The notes under the pieces: model-generated
The model's input: only the letters and a program-made list of their open reading frames with translations
Database searches by the model: none
Told to the model about the DNA's origin: nothing
Translations under genes and position numbers: made by a program
Origin: Actinoplanes philippinensis
GTDB taxonomy: Bacteria; Actinomycetota; Actinomycetes; Mycobacteriales; Micromonosporaceae
NCBI RefSeq assembly: GCF_900113015.1
Contig: NZ_FONV01000030.1
Location: forward strand, 1-64,000
Reading direction: 5' to 3'
DNA length: 64,000 nt
Part shown: positions 41,701-48,646 of the stretch, piece after piece
Position numbering within the stretch: the first letter of the stretch is position 1
How the letters are laid out: the number at the start of each line of letters is the position of its first letter

Positions 41701-42516
41701 CGTGACGACGCCACTCTGGCCCCCGCCGCGTATCAGCAGTTCAGCGCGTTGAAGAAGGACGTACGGGCGGTGGCCGCCGATCAGGTGCGCCGGCTCGAAC
41801 GCGCGATGATCACCAACCGCCGCTGGTCCGGTGCCGAGTTCCGGCGCCTGTTCGTCGAGCATCCCCTGCTGTGGCACCTGGTCCGCCGCCTGGTCTGGGC
41901 CCGCTTCGATCCGGCTCCGGGCGTCGACGGCACGCCGGGCGGGGTGGTCGCCGTCAGTTCGTTCCGCGTGGCCGAGGACCGGACGTTCTCCACCGTGGAC
42001 GATGAGGCGACCACCGTGCCGGACGACGCGGTGATCGGTGTCGCCCACCCGCTGCACCTCGGCGATGACCTCGCCGTGTGGGCTGCGGTCTTCGCCGACT
42101 ACGAGATTCTCCAGCCGTTCGCACAGCTGGGACGACCGGTCTTCGCCCTCACCGAGGAGGAGGCGACGACCAGCCGGCTCGTCCGGTTCCAGGGCGTCAA
42201 GGTGCAGACCGGCCGGCTGCTCGGCCTGGAGCGCCGCGGCTGGCGCAGGGAGACCCCGCAGGACGCCGGCCACCAGGGCAGCATCGAATGCGTGATCGAG
42301 CCCGGCCGAGAGGTGGCCGTGGAGTTCGAGCCGGGGTTCTCCATCGGGTATGTCGACATGGCCGCGGAGCAGGAGCTGACCGATGTCTACCTGCATGACG
42401 GCAGCGGCGAGCGCTGGTGGAGGAGGGACGACCGTGGCCACATCACGCTCGACAACCTGGATCCGGTGGCCGTCTCCGAACTCCTCCGCGAACTGACCGA
42501 CCTGGCCGGCTCGTAG
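38716..42516 (+). CDS. WGR domain and DUF4132 protein 2
   Basis: A 1266 aa paralogue of the preceding gene, clearly a tandem duplicate. The WGR domain is MRSFEFVDGTSAKFWAISRAGGQVTVRFGRLGTQGQ. The linker (about 66-150) is longer and of unrelated composition (Gly, Ala, Val, Thr, Asp), so it diverged or was replaced. Helical repeats and the C-terminal block RRLERAMITNRRWSGAEFRRLFVEHPLLWHLVRRLVWARF match the first protein. An insertion of about 10 residues (PAPGVDGTPGGVVAVSS) follows this block. Start ATG 38716 is set by comparison; a longer upstream frame overlaps the first gene and is not coding. Retention of both copies with the same promoter suggests distinct partners. Confidence 0.9.
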   Translation: MRSFEFVDGTSAKFWAISRAGGQVTVRFGRLGTQGQTSVKALPDEAAAVAHETKLINEKIRKGYAETTGPSRQAPVTIPAVSPGDPSSPVDGVSVTASGVSPAASGARSGGEVAGVAGPVAIAAAETFETDALAAGADDTAGAVADEDVLVLPTAWLRVRTPRRGTAGLGRFTPNPKARAAAEAELTRQPTRVEAVLAAATTTEDVRRAAPGWLDGLPEATPLGAAAVAAIADYGHWQSGDWAVSFADMWIRERGLVFAAEAAVTFAGLIVQDDHSLSASRQRPGVRHRQPGERRSVRQPCGATRAVLRVRQALAVAPDTVYAQVVDVLRAYHEGGSYVRAAVSVLVPEERGWFAAARDGAVAAGDGYLATLLLMAATTAEDVSALAPLADRDAVTDSMNLLVTMIDGLGAAAAPMLCDWFDDSYHSADDQRRLLSALAALPGDEATRGLIGRIGVKYVKPALLDNAERYPARALRLLAEAAGDPAVADLFRGHLLKHRALAESVLPRLGAEAAERVGRLLAEAAAVATAPLSAVPPVLADPPWRHLPEPAAPVVITGLSCDDAMTFGWLPGERERWEALPFQRYDHDGRWDPEVRRQAVLGNQLPMRDAFLFFVDTPEEIAHPTLLEWRPRDPWMAGTYMRLITARFGADTLLALMSLAPHSPVDVAPALQPFAAPEIAVLMADWMARLKGVRAEALAWLLRHPAEAARALIPPALGKLGPARRQAESALLALHTNGHTEAVRSAARSYGDAVAAAVETLVTADPDALDPTKIPAVPAWATPGVLRPILLRDGSGSLPDEAVSNLFVLLALSPPGVPSPGLGTVREACEPASLAAFAWSLFELWQTSGSVWKERWAFEALGHLGDDDTVRRLTPLILAWPGAGGHNKSVIGLQVLTSIGTDVAMMQLHTIAQRSRFTGLKNAAVRKMDEVGAVLGLTAEQLADRLVPDFGLDAGGGMRLDYGSRQFVVGFDEQLQPVVAEPGGKRLKALPKPGVRDDATLAPAAYQQFSALKKDVRAVAADQVRRLERAMITNRRWSGAEFRRLFVEHPLLWHLVRRLVWARFDPAPGVDGTPGGVVAVSSFRVAEDRTFSTVDDEATTVPDDAVIGVAHPLHLGDDLAVWAAVFADYEILQPFAQLGRPVFALTEEEATTSRLVRFQGVKVQTGRLLGLERRGWRRETPQDAGHQGSIECVIEPGREVAVEFEPGFSIGYVDMAAEQELTDVYLHDGSGERWWRRDDRGHITLDNLDPVAVSELLRELTDLAGS

Positions 42517-42560
42517 ACGCGCCGGAGAAGCTCGGGATGCAGGGTGGCGTTCCGCGCGGC

Positions 42561-42675
42561 CGGGCAAGACCGGACCGGACCGGACCGGGCAAGACCGGAC
42601 CGGGCCAGGCCGGGCAAGACCGGACCGGGCCAGGCCGGGCAAGACCGGACCGGGCCAGGCCGGGACCGGTCCCGG
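42561..42675. repeat. 25-base tandem repeats followed by a palindrome
   Basis: GGGCAAGACCGGACCG-type units recur at 25-base intervals (about 42562, 42587, 42612, 42637), unit consensus GGGCAAGACCGGACCGGGCC plus AGGCC. The perfect palindrome CCGGGACCGGTCCCGG follows at 42660-42675. The array lies between the convergent WGR gene 2 and heme oxygenase gene. Confidence 0.75.
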
Positions 42676-42712
42676 CCTGGCAGGGGCGGACCCGGGTGGA
42701 TGACGGGTGGGG

Positions 42713-43378
42713 TCAGGCGGCGGGAGCCAGGTCTTCCGGGCTTTCGGGGTAGAGGGCACCCAACTCGACGAGGACGGCCGTGTTGTGGCGGAACGCCAAC
42801 TGGGCCTCGTTGACGGTGGTGGTGGCTTCGTCGTCGGAGAAGGGCAGGGCGTTGAGGCGCTCCCGGTAGGCGATCTTGTAGGCGCGGGCGTCGGGGATCC
42901 GGTCGAAGCGGTAGAACGACGTTCCGGCTTCGCCCAGGCCGTACAGGTTGGACAGGGTACGGCCGATCATCTGGCCGCCGCTCAGGTCGCCCAGGTAGCG
43001 GACGTAGTGGTGGGCGATGAAGTGGGTGGGCGAGGTCGCCGCCAGGTCGCGGAGACGGCCGGCGTAGGCGCGGGTCGAGTCCAGGACGGTGACTGTCGAC
43101 TCCCAGCCGGGGCCGTAGAGGTGGGCCAGGTCCGCCTCCAGGGACGGGACCCTGATCAGCGCAGGGTCGGCGAAACCGGCGGCCGGGCCGGCTTCGGCTC
43201 GTATCCGGTCGGCGGCGGCTTCCAGCTCCCGGTAGACGGCCAGGTACTGCGCGGTCAGAGCGGCGAAACCGGCCATCGGGACGGCGCCGGCCATCAGGCG
43301 GGAGATGAAGCCGCGGGTCTCGGCCTCGCGGTGCTCGACCATGGTGGCGCGGCGCAGGCGGGTGGAGAAGTCGGTCAT
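42713..43378 (-). CDS. Biliverdin-producing heme oxygenase
   Basis: Cytoplasmic enzyme that opens heme to biliverdin, CO and Fe2+, supplying iron. The 221 aa protein begins TDFSTRLRRATMVEHREAETRGF, where His16 is the proximal heme ligand. The distal helix is HFIAHHYVRYLGDLSGGQMIGR with the conserved Gly-rich kink (LGDLSGGQ). A C-terminal AYRERLNALPFSDDEATTTVNEAQLAFRHN is typical. The start is set at ATG 43378 with AAGGA about ten bases upstream; a longer frame adds non-conserved residues. The next genes upstream are a small secreted/membrane pair, so it may be part of a short operon with them. Confidence 0.93.
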   Translation of the reverse strand: MTDFSTRLRRATMVEHREAETRGFISRLMAGAVPMAGFAALTAQYLAVYRELEAAADRIRAEAGPAAGFADPALIRVPSLEADLAHLYGPGWESTVTVLDSTRAYAGRLRDLAATSPTHFIAHHYVRYLGDLSGGQMIGRTLSNLYGLGEAGTSFYRFDRIPDARAYKIAYRERLNALPFSDDEATTTVNEAQLAFRHNTAVLVELGALYPESPEDLAPAA

Positions 43379-43505
43379 GTCGGCTCGTCCTTCCTGATCA
43401 TCGAGGTGGTGGCTCGGTCGGTGCGTCCCGGCGCAGACCGGGCGGGCCTGCGGGAACTCGTTGTCACCGGGTGGGGACACGACGTCGATGTCGTACTGAT
43501 CATCC

Positions 43506-43763
43506 TCATTGCGCGGGCGCTTGGTCCAGAGTTGCCGCCAGGTTCTTCGACTGTCGGCGGGACGTCCTGCGGCGGAGGAATCGGTAAGCGAGGTACATGA
43601 CGGTCAGCCTGAGACCGATCACCAGCGCCCACGGCCAGGCCCAGACGGCAGTCCCGCGGGTCACGGCCGGGAGCTTCCGGCCGACGTTTGCGGGCTCGAC
43701 GCTGACCTCGGCAGTGAGGCCTACGGTCGACTGGACCCCGAGGATCCTCTCGCCGACGGTCAC
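43506..43763 (-). CDS. Small protein with C-terminal membrane anchor, coupled to or split from the upstream ORF
   Basis: If translated from the GTG that overlaps the preceding stop (GTGA), the product is 85 aa: a short extracytoplasmic part (VTVGERILGVQSTVGLTAEVSVEPANVGRKLPAV), a membrane segment (AVWAWPWALVIGLRLTVMYLAY), and a basic tail (RFLRRRTSRRQSK). The frame stays open upstream through the preceding ORF. It therefore looks like the second half of one type I membrane protein whose signal peptide lies in another frame. A genuine frameshift, programmed shifting, or two coupled genes are all possible. Family unknown. Confidence 0.5.
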   Translation of the reverse strand: MTVGERILGVQSTVGLTAEVSVEPANVGRKLPAVTRGTAVWAWPWALVIGLRLTVMYLAYRFLRRRTSRRQSKNLAATLDQAPAQ

Positions 43764-43927
43764 CGAGCCGCCAGGGACGCCTTCGACGCCGACATGAGCG
43801 CCGCGCCCGGGATTCCGGGTGATGTTTCGGCCGGAAGCGTTGCGGGCAGGGCAATCGGGGCGGCCTGCGCCGGGGCGAGGACCAGGATCAGCAGAAGAAT
43901 CGCGGCCGGCACGCCTCGGACGGTCAT
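43760..43927 (-). CDS. Signal-peptide ORF, 55 aa, probably the first part of a broken or coupled gene
   Basis: A strong ribosome site (AAGGAG, six bases before ATG) and a classic signal peptide, MTVRGVPAAILLLILVLAPAQA, mark a real translation start. The frame stops after 55 codons at a TGA that overlaps a GTG in the next frame. The mature part would be only about 33 residues (APIALPATLPAETSPGIPG...), too short for a typical domain. A -1/+1 shift around 43780-43810 would fuse it to the membrane-anchored ORF downstream and yield a sensible protein of about 140 aa. Confidence 0.55.
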   Translation of the reverse strand: MTVRGVPAAILLLILVLAPAQAAPIALPATLPAETSPGIPGAALMSASKASLAAR

Positions 43928-44018
43928 GTTGCTCCTTACGATGGGGCGGGCCGGCCGGGAATTGTTGCGGAATTCCCGGCCGGTTCCCGAGCCCGAGTAC
44001 CCGGAACCGGGAGACCGG

Positions 44019-44106
44019 CCCGGACCGGAGACCAAGCCGACCCGGACCAGAGACCAAGCCGACCCGGACCAGAGATCCAGGCGGCCCGGACCAGAAGACC
44101 GGTCCC
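44019..44106. repeat. Four 22-base tandem repeats
   Basis: Units of consensus CCCGGACCAGAGACCAAGCC plus GA start at 44019, 44041, 44063 and 44085. Units 1 and 2 are almost identical; units 3 and 4 decay after the first ten bases. The array lies downstream of the shortened res gene and upstream of the small secreted ORF, so it occupies that ORF's promoter region. Confidence 0.8.
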
Positions 44107-44158
44107 GATCGAGAACCACCGATCGGAACGCCGCTCGTGGCGCCGCGGCGCTGAGCAG

Positions 44159-45895
44159 TCAGCCCGTGCGCTCGGCAATCAGGGCGGTCTTCTCACGGTT
44201 GATGATCGCCGCGGCGCCGGGGCCGGAGCAGAGGGCGAACGTCGCCGGGCGGACGGCGGTGAGGATGGCGGCGATCGTGCGGCGGGTGAGGTGGGTACGC
44301 GCCGCGAGGTCGCCCACGATGTCGGCCGTCGTGCCCTCGCCCTCGCGCGTCAGATCGTCGTCGAGGGCGGCCACACACCGTTTCACCAGCTCCGACGAGT
44401 CGAAATCCACCCGGTGGACGACCGTGGGGACGGCCACCGGCAGGGCCGGCCGGACCCGGCGCCCGTCGGTGATCGCCCGGAAGTCGCCCTCCGCCTGCAG
44501 CCCCGCGACGAACGACGTGTACGACTCGTCGGCCACCACCGTCAGCTCGTTGATCCCCGGCATCCGCCAGCCGTGCTGGTCGACGGCGAGCCGCAGCCCA
44601 CGGCCCACCTCCTGACGCCGGGACACCGTGTTGTCGCTGTGTTTGAGCATGCCGATGACGAAGACGTTCGGGTTGTCCCAGCCTTCCCGCAACGCCGAGT
44701 GCGAGAAGACGAAGCGGACCGGCTCGTCGAGGGAGAGCAACCGCTCCCGGTCGCGCAGGATCAGGTCGAAGGCGTCCACATCGGAGGAGCTGCCGTCGAT
44801 CATGCGCCCGGTGCGCCTGTCGATCGCGAAGTAGCCCTGGTGGGTGCGCTCGGCCGGGATGCCGTCGAGGTAGCGGCGGTACGGGCCGTCCGGCTCGCCC
44901 CCGGTGAGCGAGCGGTACTCGTCGAGGAAGATCCGGGCGTAGTCGCCGAGCTGGTCGTCGCGCGCGTAGTCACGGTAGTTGACCACCCGGTCGATGAAGA
45001 GCAGCGACAGCACCTTCACGCCCCGGGACTGCAGTTCCCGCTCCCGGCTCAGGTGGGCACGGATCACCTCGCGGATCTGGAGGCGGCGTTTGGCCGCTCC
45101 GGGCTCACCCTCGACCCCGACGACGCTGATCCGTTTGACGAGCTTCCGCCGGTACGCCTCGAGCGCGTCGAGCCGGTGCACCAGATCGTGGCGTACCCGG
45201 TGGGTCGCCGAGTACCGCAGGACCATGAGCGGACCGAATCGGCTCAGCGACGCCAGCGAGCGAGCCGACCCGATCCGCTGGGGTTCGTCGACGACGACGA
45301 TCGGACGGGCCGCCCGGATCACGTCGATCGGCCGGCGCGACCCGAAGCCGTCCTGTTCCTCGTAGATGCGGCGGTTCTCGCGGGACTCCGAGTTGAACGC
45401 CTGCAGGTTGATGATCATGACTTGGACGCCGGCGCCGGTACGGAACCGTTCCAGCTCGTGCAACGCGGACGAGTCGTAGGTGAACGGGCGCGGGCGTGTC
45501 CCGTACGTCTGCTGGAAGTGCTCGGCAGTGACCTCGAAAGCCTTGCGCACCCCCTCCCGGATCGCCACCCCGGGCACCACGACGATGAATCGTGACCAGC
45601 CGTAACGCCGGTTCAACTCCATGATCGTCTTGATGTAGACGTAGGTCTTGCCGGTGCCGGTCTCCATCTCCACGTCGAGGTTCGGCGCGTCCGGCGCCGC
45701 CTCGCTGACCGCCGGCGTGGTGGAGAGCGGCAGCCCGGCCCGGCGCTGGACCGCCCGCACGTTCTCCGGCACCCGGTCCGTGACCAGCGGGGCGTTGCTC
45801 GGCCCCGGCGCGGCATACGGCTGGCCGGCGAAACAGTCGACGACCGCGGCCACCGCCTCGGTCTGGAACGGCTGAACCGTGAACTGGAGCCGCAC
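44159..45895 (-). CDS. res: Type III restriction enzyme Res subunit, lacking the nuclease domain
   Basis: DEAD/DEAH-type helicase-ATPase of a type III restriction enzyme. Walker A is METGTGKT (77-84); the DExx box reads VVVDEPQRIGS; motif III is LRYSATH; motif VI is RRQEVGRGLRLAVD. The protein stops at 578 aa with IINREKTALIAERTG. Type III Res proteins normally continue about 300-400 residues to a C-terminal PD-(D/E)XK endonuclease, which is absent here and not seen in other frames downstream. It follows the mod stop by three bases on the same strand. It may still translocate or signal but should not cut DNA alone. Truncation probably occurred near the adjacent 22-base repeats. Confidence 0.9.
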   Translation of the reverse strand: MRLQFTVQPFQTEAVAAVVDCFAGQPYAAPGPSNAPLVTDRVPENVRAVQRRAGLPLSTTPAVSEAAPDAPNLDVEMETGTGKTYVYIKTIMELNRRYGWSRFIVVVPGVAIREGVRKAFEVTAEHFQQTYGTRPRPFTYDSSALHELERFRTGAGVQVMIINLQAFNSESRENRRIYEEQDGFGSRRPIDVIRAARPIVVVDEPQRIGSARSLASLSRFGPLMVLRYSATHRVRHDLVHRLDALEAYRRKLVKRISVVGVEGEPGAAKRRLQIREVIRAHLSRERELQSRGVKVLSLLFIDRVVNYRDYARDDQLGDYARIFLDEYRSLTGGEPDGPYRRYLDGIPAERTHQGYFAIDRRTGRMIDGSSSDVDAFDLILRDRERLLSLDEPVRFVFSHSALREGWDNPNVFVIGMLKHSDNTVSRRQEVGRGLRLAVDQHGWRMPGINELTVVADESYTSFVAGLQAEGDFRAITDGRRVRPALPVAVPTVVHRVDFDSSELVKRCVAALDDDLTREGEGTTADIVGDLAARTHLTRRTIAAILTAVRPATFALCSGPGAAAIINREKTALIAERTG

Positions 45896-45898
45896 CGG

Positions 45899-47737
45899 TC
45901 ACAGAACCTTCACGTCGGTCGACGGCGACAGCGCGGCGAAGATCCGGTCGGCGTTGATCCGGGCCGCGTCGTCGGTGAACCCGGAGTCCCGGAAGACCAC
46001 CCGGCTCGGCCGGCGAGCGGCGATCGACCGGATCACGTCCTCGGTGATCGTCTCCGCGAAGCAGGCGACCAGGTCGTCGGCGCCGGCCACGTACAGCCCG
46101 TCGGCGACGGTGATCGGAAGGCCCGGGTCGAGACCGGAGTCGAGCAACGCCTGAAACAGCAGATCCTCGCCCGTCCGGTCCGGTTTGACCCGATCCACCA
46201 GTGACCCCAGCTCACTCTGCGGGAGATCCCCGGGGACGTCGGCGAGGTTCGGCGAGTCCAGCCGCAGCACCCGGAAGCCCAGGTCGCCCGACACGCCGGA
46301 CGCCCGCAGCTCAGCGGCCACGTTGCGCACCCGGGTCAGCCCGATCTCGAAGATCGACGCGAGACCCTTCTCGGCGATCGGCAGCGGCTCCGGGATCTGC
46401 ACGCTGATGAACCGCCGGTTGCCGCCGTCCGCCCGGTTCTGTGCCAGCACGGCGTGCGCGGTGGTCGCGCTGCCGCCGAAGAAGTCCAGCACGATGTCGC
46501 CGTCATCGGGCCGGCCGGCCAGCTGCAGGACGCGTTGCAGCAGCTCGACGGGCTTCACCGAGTTCAGCACGTTCGCGGTGTGCTCGAACGGGACATACCG
46601 CAGCAGACTCCGCTTGGCGTCCTGGGTGTGCCCGACCTCGCCGTAGAACCACAGCGTCTGCGGGGTGCGCCCGGCCGACACCTCGGAGAGGAACCGTTTC
46701 ACCGCCGGGGCGTTGTCGCCGCCACTGCCCCACCAGATCCGGTTGTCCGCGTTCAGCTCGTCGAAGCGTTGCCGGGAGATCCGCCAGTAGCTGCCGCGTG
46801 GCGGGCCCTCGATCAGCCGGCCGGACGGGGTGGTGATCGGGTAGACGCCGGCGTCGTACCGGTTGCGGGCCGACATGTTCTCCGGTTTCCACGGGCCACG
46901 CGGATCGGCGTCCGGATTGCGGTACCGCGCCTCCATCTCGGCGGTCCGGGCCAGCGGGCGCGGCTGCCAGCGGTCCCGGTTCCGGGCGAAGACCAGAATG
47001 TAGTCGTGGTCCTCGGAGAACCAGCGGGCGGTGTTCTTCGGCGCGTACACCTTCTGCCAGATGATCTGCGCGACGAAATTGCGCTCCCCGAAGATCTCGG
47101 TGCAGATCTTCCGCAGATTGTCGACCTCGTGGTCGTCGATGGAGATGAAGATGACGCCGTCGTCGGTCATCAGATTCCGGGCCAGCGCCAGCCGCGGATA
47201 CATCATGCTCAGCCAGTTCGAATGGAAGCGCCCGGCCCACTCCGGATTGGCGACCAGCGGCATCCCGGACGCGTCGACCTGCCCCGAACCGGTCAGATAG
47301 CGGGCCTTGCTCTGGGAGAAGTCGTCGTCGTAGAGGAAATCGTTGCCGGTGTTGTAGGGCGGATCGATGTAGATCACCTTGATCCGCCCGAGGAACGACT
47401 CCTGCAACAGTTTCAGCACGTCGAGGTTGTCGCCCTCGATGAGCAGATTACGGGTGCCGTCGAAATCCTCGGACTGCTCCCGCATCGGCCGTAACGCCCC
47501 CGCGGCCGGCTCCCGGGCCGCCCGCTGCGCCCGGCGCTTACCCGGCCAATCCAGCTGATAACGCTCCGGCGCACCCTCCGCGACCCGATCGCCGAGATGC
47601 CGCCTGAGCAGGTCGAAGTCGACGACCCGGGCGGGCCTCCCGGACGCGTCCGCCACCTCGGTCACGGCGGCGGGGAACAACTCGGCGAGCCGGTCGACGT
47701 CATGCGTCGCCGGATCGGGACTCGTCAGTTTCTCCAC
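45899..47737 (-). CDS. mod: Type III DNA methyltransferase Mod subunit
   Basis: Adenine-N6 (beta-class) DNA methyltransferase and specificity subunit of a type III R-M system. The catalytic motif IV is YIDPPYNTG with Asp125 to Tyr128. SAM-binding motif I lies later, as expected for beta-class enzymes: VLDFFGGSATTAHAV. The target-recognition region is between them (about 220-400). At 612 aa it is full length and appears intact. The GTG start opens VEKLTSPDPA. It is first in the operon with res, which follows three bases after its stop. Its promoter region carries a PafBC-like element and a palindrome overlapping the predicted transcription start. Confidence 0.95.
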   Translation of the reverse strand: MEKLTSPDPATHDVDRLAELFPAAVTEVADASGRPARVVDFDLLRRHLGDRVAEGAPERYQLDWPGKRRAQRAAREPAAGALRPMREQSEDFDGTRNLLIEGDNLDVLKLLQESFLGRIKVIYIDPPYNTGNDFLYDDDFSQSKARYLTGSGQVDASGMPLVANPEWAGRFHSNWLSMMYPRLALARNLMTDDGVIFISIDDHEVDNLRKICTEIFGERNFVAQIIWQKVYAPKNTARWFSEDHDYILVFARNRDRWQPRPLARTAEMEARYRNPDADPRGPWKPENMSARNRYDAGVYPITTPSGRLIEGPPRGSYWRISRQRFDELNADNRIWWGSGGDNAPAVKRFLSEVSAGRTPQTLWFYGEVGHTQDAKRSLLRYVPFEHTANVLNSVKPVELLQRVLQLAGRPDDGDIVLDFFGGSATTAHAVLAQNRADGGNRRFISVQIPEPLPIAEKGLASIFEIGLTRVRNVAAELRASGVSGDLGFRVLRLDSPNLADVPGDLPQSELGSLVDRVKPDRTGEDLLFQALLDSGLDPGLPITVADGLYVAGADDLVACFAETITEDVIRSIAARRPSRVVFRDSGFTDDAARINADRIFAALSPSTDVKVL

Positions 47738-47768
47738 AGAGCCGTCCCAGGGGGTCCTACGCGTCCTA

Positions 47769-47787
47769 GGTGCTGGAAACCAGCACC
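47769..47787. promoter_or_regulatory. Palindrome over the mod transcription start
   Basis: GGTGCTGG and CCAGCACC form perfect 8-base arms around AAA. It covers the predicted -10 edge and start point of mod, so a bound protein would block transcription. Controller proteins of R-M systems act this way, but no such gene is adjacent. Confidence 0.5.
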
Positions 47788-47807
47788 CTACCGCCCTTCG
47801 ACGACAA
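47785..47807 (-). promoter_or_regulatory. PafBC-like promoter of the type III operon
   Basis: On the minus strand TTGTCGTCG (47799-47807), eight bases, then TAGGGT (47785-47790). Spacing and core (TTGTC, TAnnnT) match the DNA-damage promoters of the WGR genes, although the last three bases of the first element differ. The mod start codon lies about 48 bases downstream. Confidence 0.5.
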
Positions 47808-47880
47808 AAACCCCATTCCTGGAACGGAAAGCCCTTAAAACCCTTTTTCGGTACGGCCGACGCGCCCCGTGGACGCGCAA

Positions 47881-47911
47881 GAGGCCCGCCCGGCGAACCG
47901 GTGCGGGCCTC
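47881..47911 (-). terminator. Terminator of the small membrane-protein gene
   Basis: GAGGCCCGC (47881-47889) pairs with GCGGGCCTC (47903-47911) over a 13-base loop, about 48 bases after the stop of the gene at 47959. Its perfect symmetry means it may also insulate the mod promoter. Confidence 0.65.
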
Positions 47912-47958
47912 GAACAGCCGTGGTCACCCGCCCGGTCGCAGGCCCGAAATCCAGACGG

Positions 47959-48528
47959 TTACGAATGCGCCTGCCGCAGGGTCAGGCCACCGCGGATCAG
48001 CGCGCCGATCGCGTAGCCCAGCAGCAGCACGCCGACACCGGAGCCGACCACCTCGCCCGGCGACACCGTCGACACCATCCCGGTGATCAGCCCCGCCAGC
48101 GCGGTCGCACAGACCAGCCCCGCGAGGATCCGCAGCGCCGGATCACGCAGCACCGGGGCGAGCGGCCAGAAGTGCAGCCCGACCACCGCGGCGACGAGCA
48201 CCGCGATGTACTCCGACCGCCCGGTCACCGCGAGCAGCACCGCACCGAACCCGGCTGCCGCCAGCTCCCCCGCGAGGATCACCAGATACCGCCGGTCCCC
48301 GCCCGTGTCCCGCAGCAGCTCCTCCAGGCGGGACCGCATCAGCAACGCGCCGCCGGCACCCGCAGTGAGCAGTGCCGCAACACTGCCCGCAACCAGAAAC
48401 ACACCCCAGGGCGGCTCGTTGGCCGGCACGCTGAGCCAGATGGTCGCGAATATGCCGAGGTAAAACGCCGTGAGCCCGGCCCGCCGCCGGACATCCGCCA
48501 ATGCCGCCACCAGTGTTCCCTTCCACAA
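47959..48528 (-). CDS. Membrane protein, unknown function, 189 aa
   Basis: Hydrophobic protein with about five membrane segments (residues 19-36, 42-64, 82-102, 106-124 and 135-180). A basic N-terminus (MWKGTLVAALADVRRR) and a polar loop with charged residues (RSRLEELLRDTGGDRR) lie on the cytoplasmic side. No recognised family or catalytic motif. It is single, with its own terminator, and lies between the type III R-M system and the STAND NTPase gene. Association with either is only positional. Confidence 0.7.
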   Translation of the reverse strand: MWKGTLVAALADVRRRAGLTAFYLGIFATIWLSVPANEPPWGVFLVAGSVAALLTAGAGGALLMRSRLEELLRDTGGDRRYLVILAGELAAAGFGAVLLAVTGRSEYIAVLVAAVVGLHFWPLAPVLRDPALRILAGLVCATALAGLITGMVSTVSPGEVVGSGVGVLLLGYAIGALIRGGLTLRQAHS

Positions 48529-48646
48529 CCCCCGTCATGACCGCGCGCAGCGATTATCACGAATGGTTACGGAACGCATGTCACCACGGTTGAGGTCTTC
48601 TCGTACTCGACACACTCGGTGACGGGCCGCAAGGCGAGAGTCGCGG

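Noticed and set aside
42561..42675. CRISPR array
   Set aside because: Units are directly adjacent without unique spacers, so it is a simple tandem repeat. No cas genes are present. The same applies to 44019-44106.
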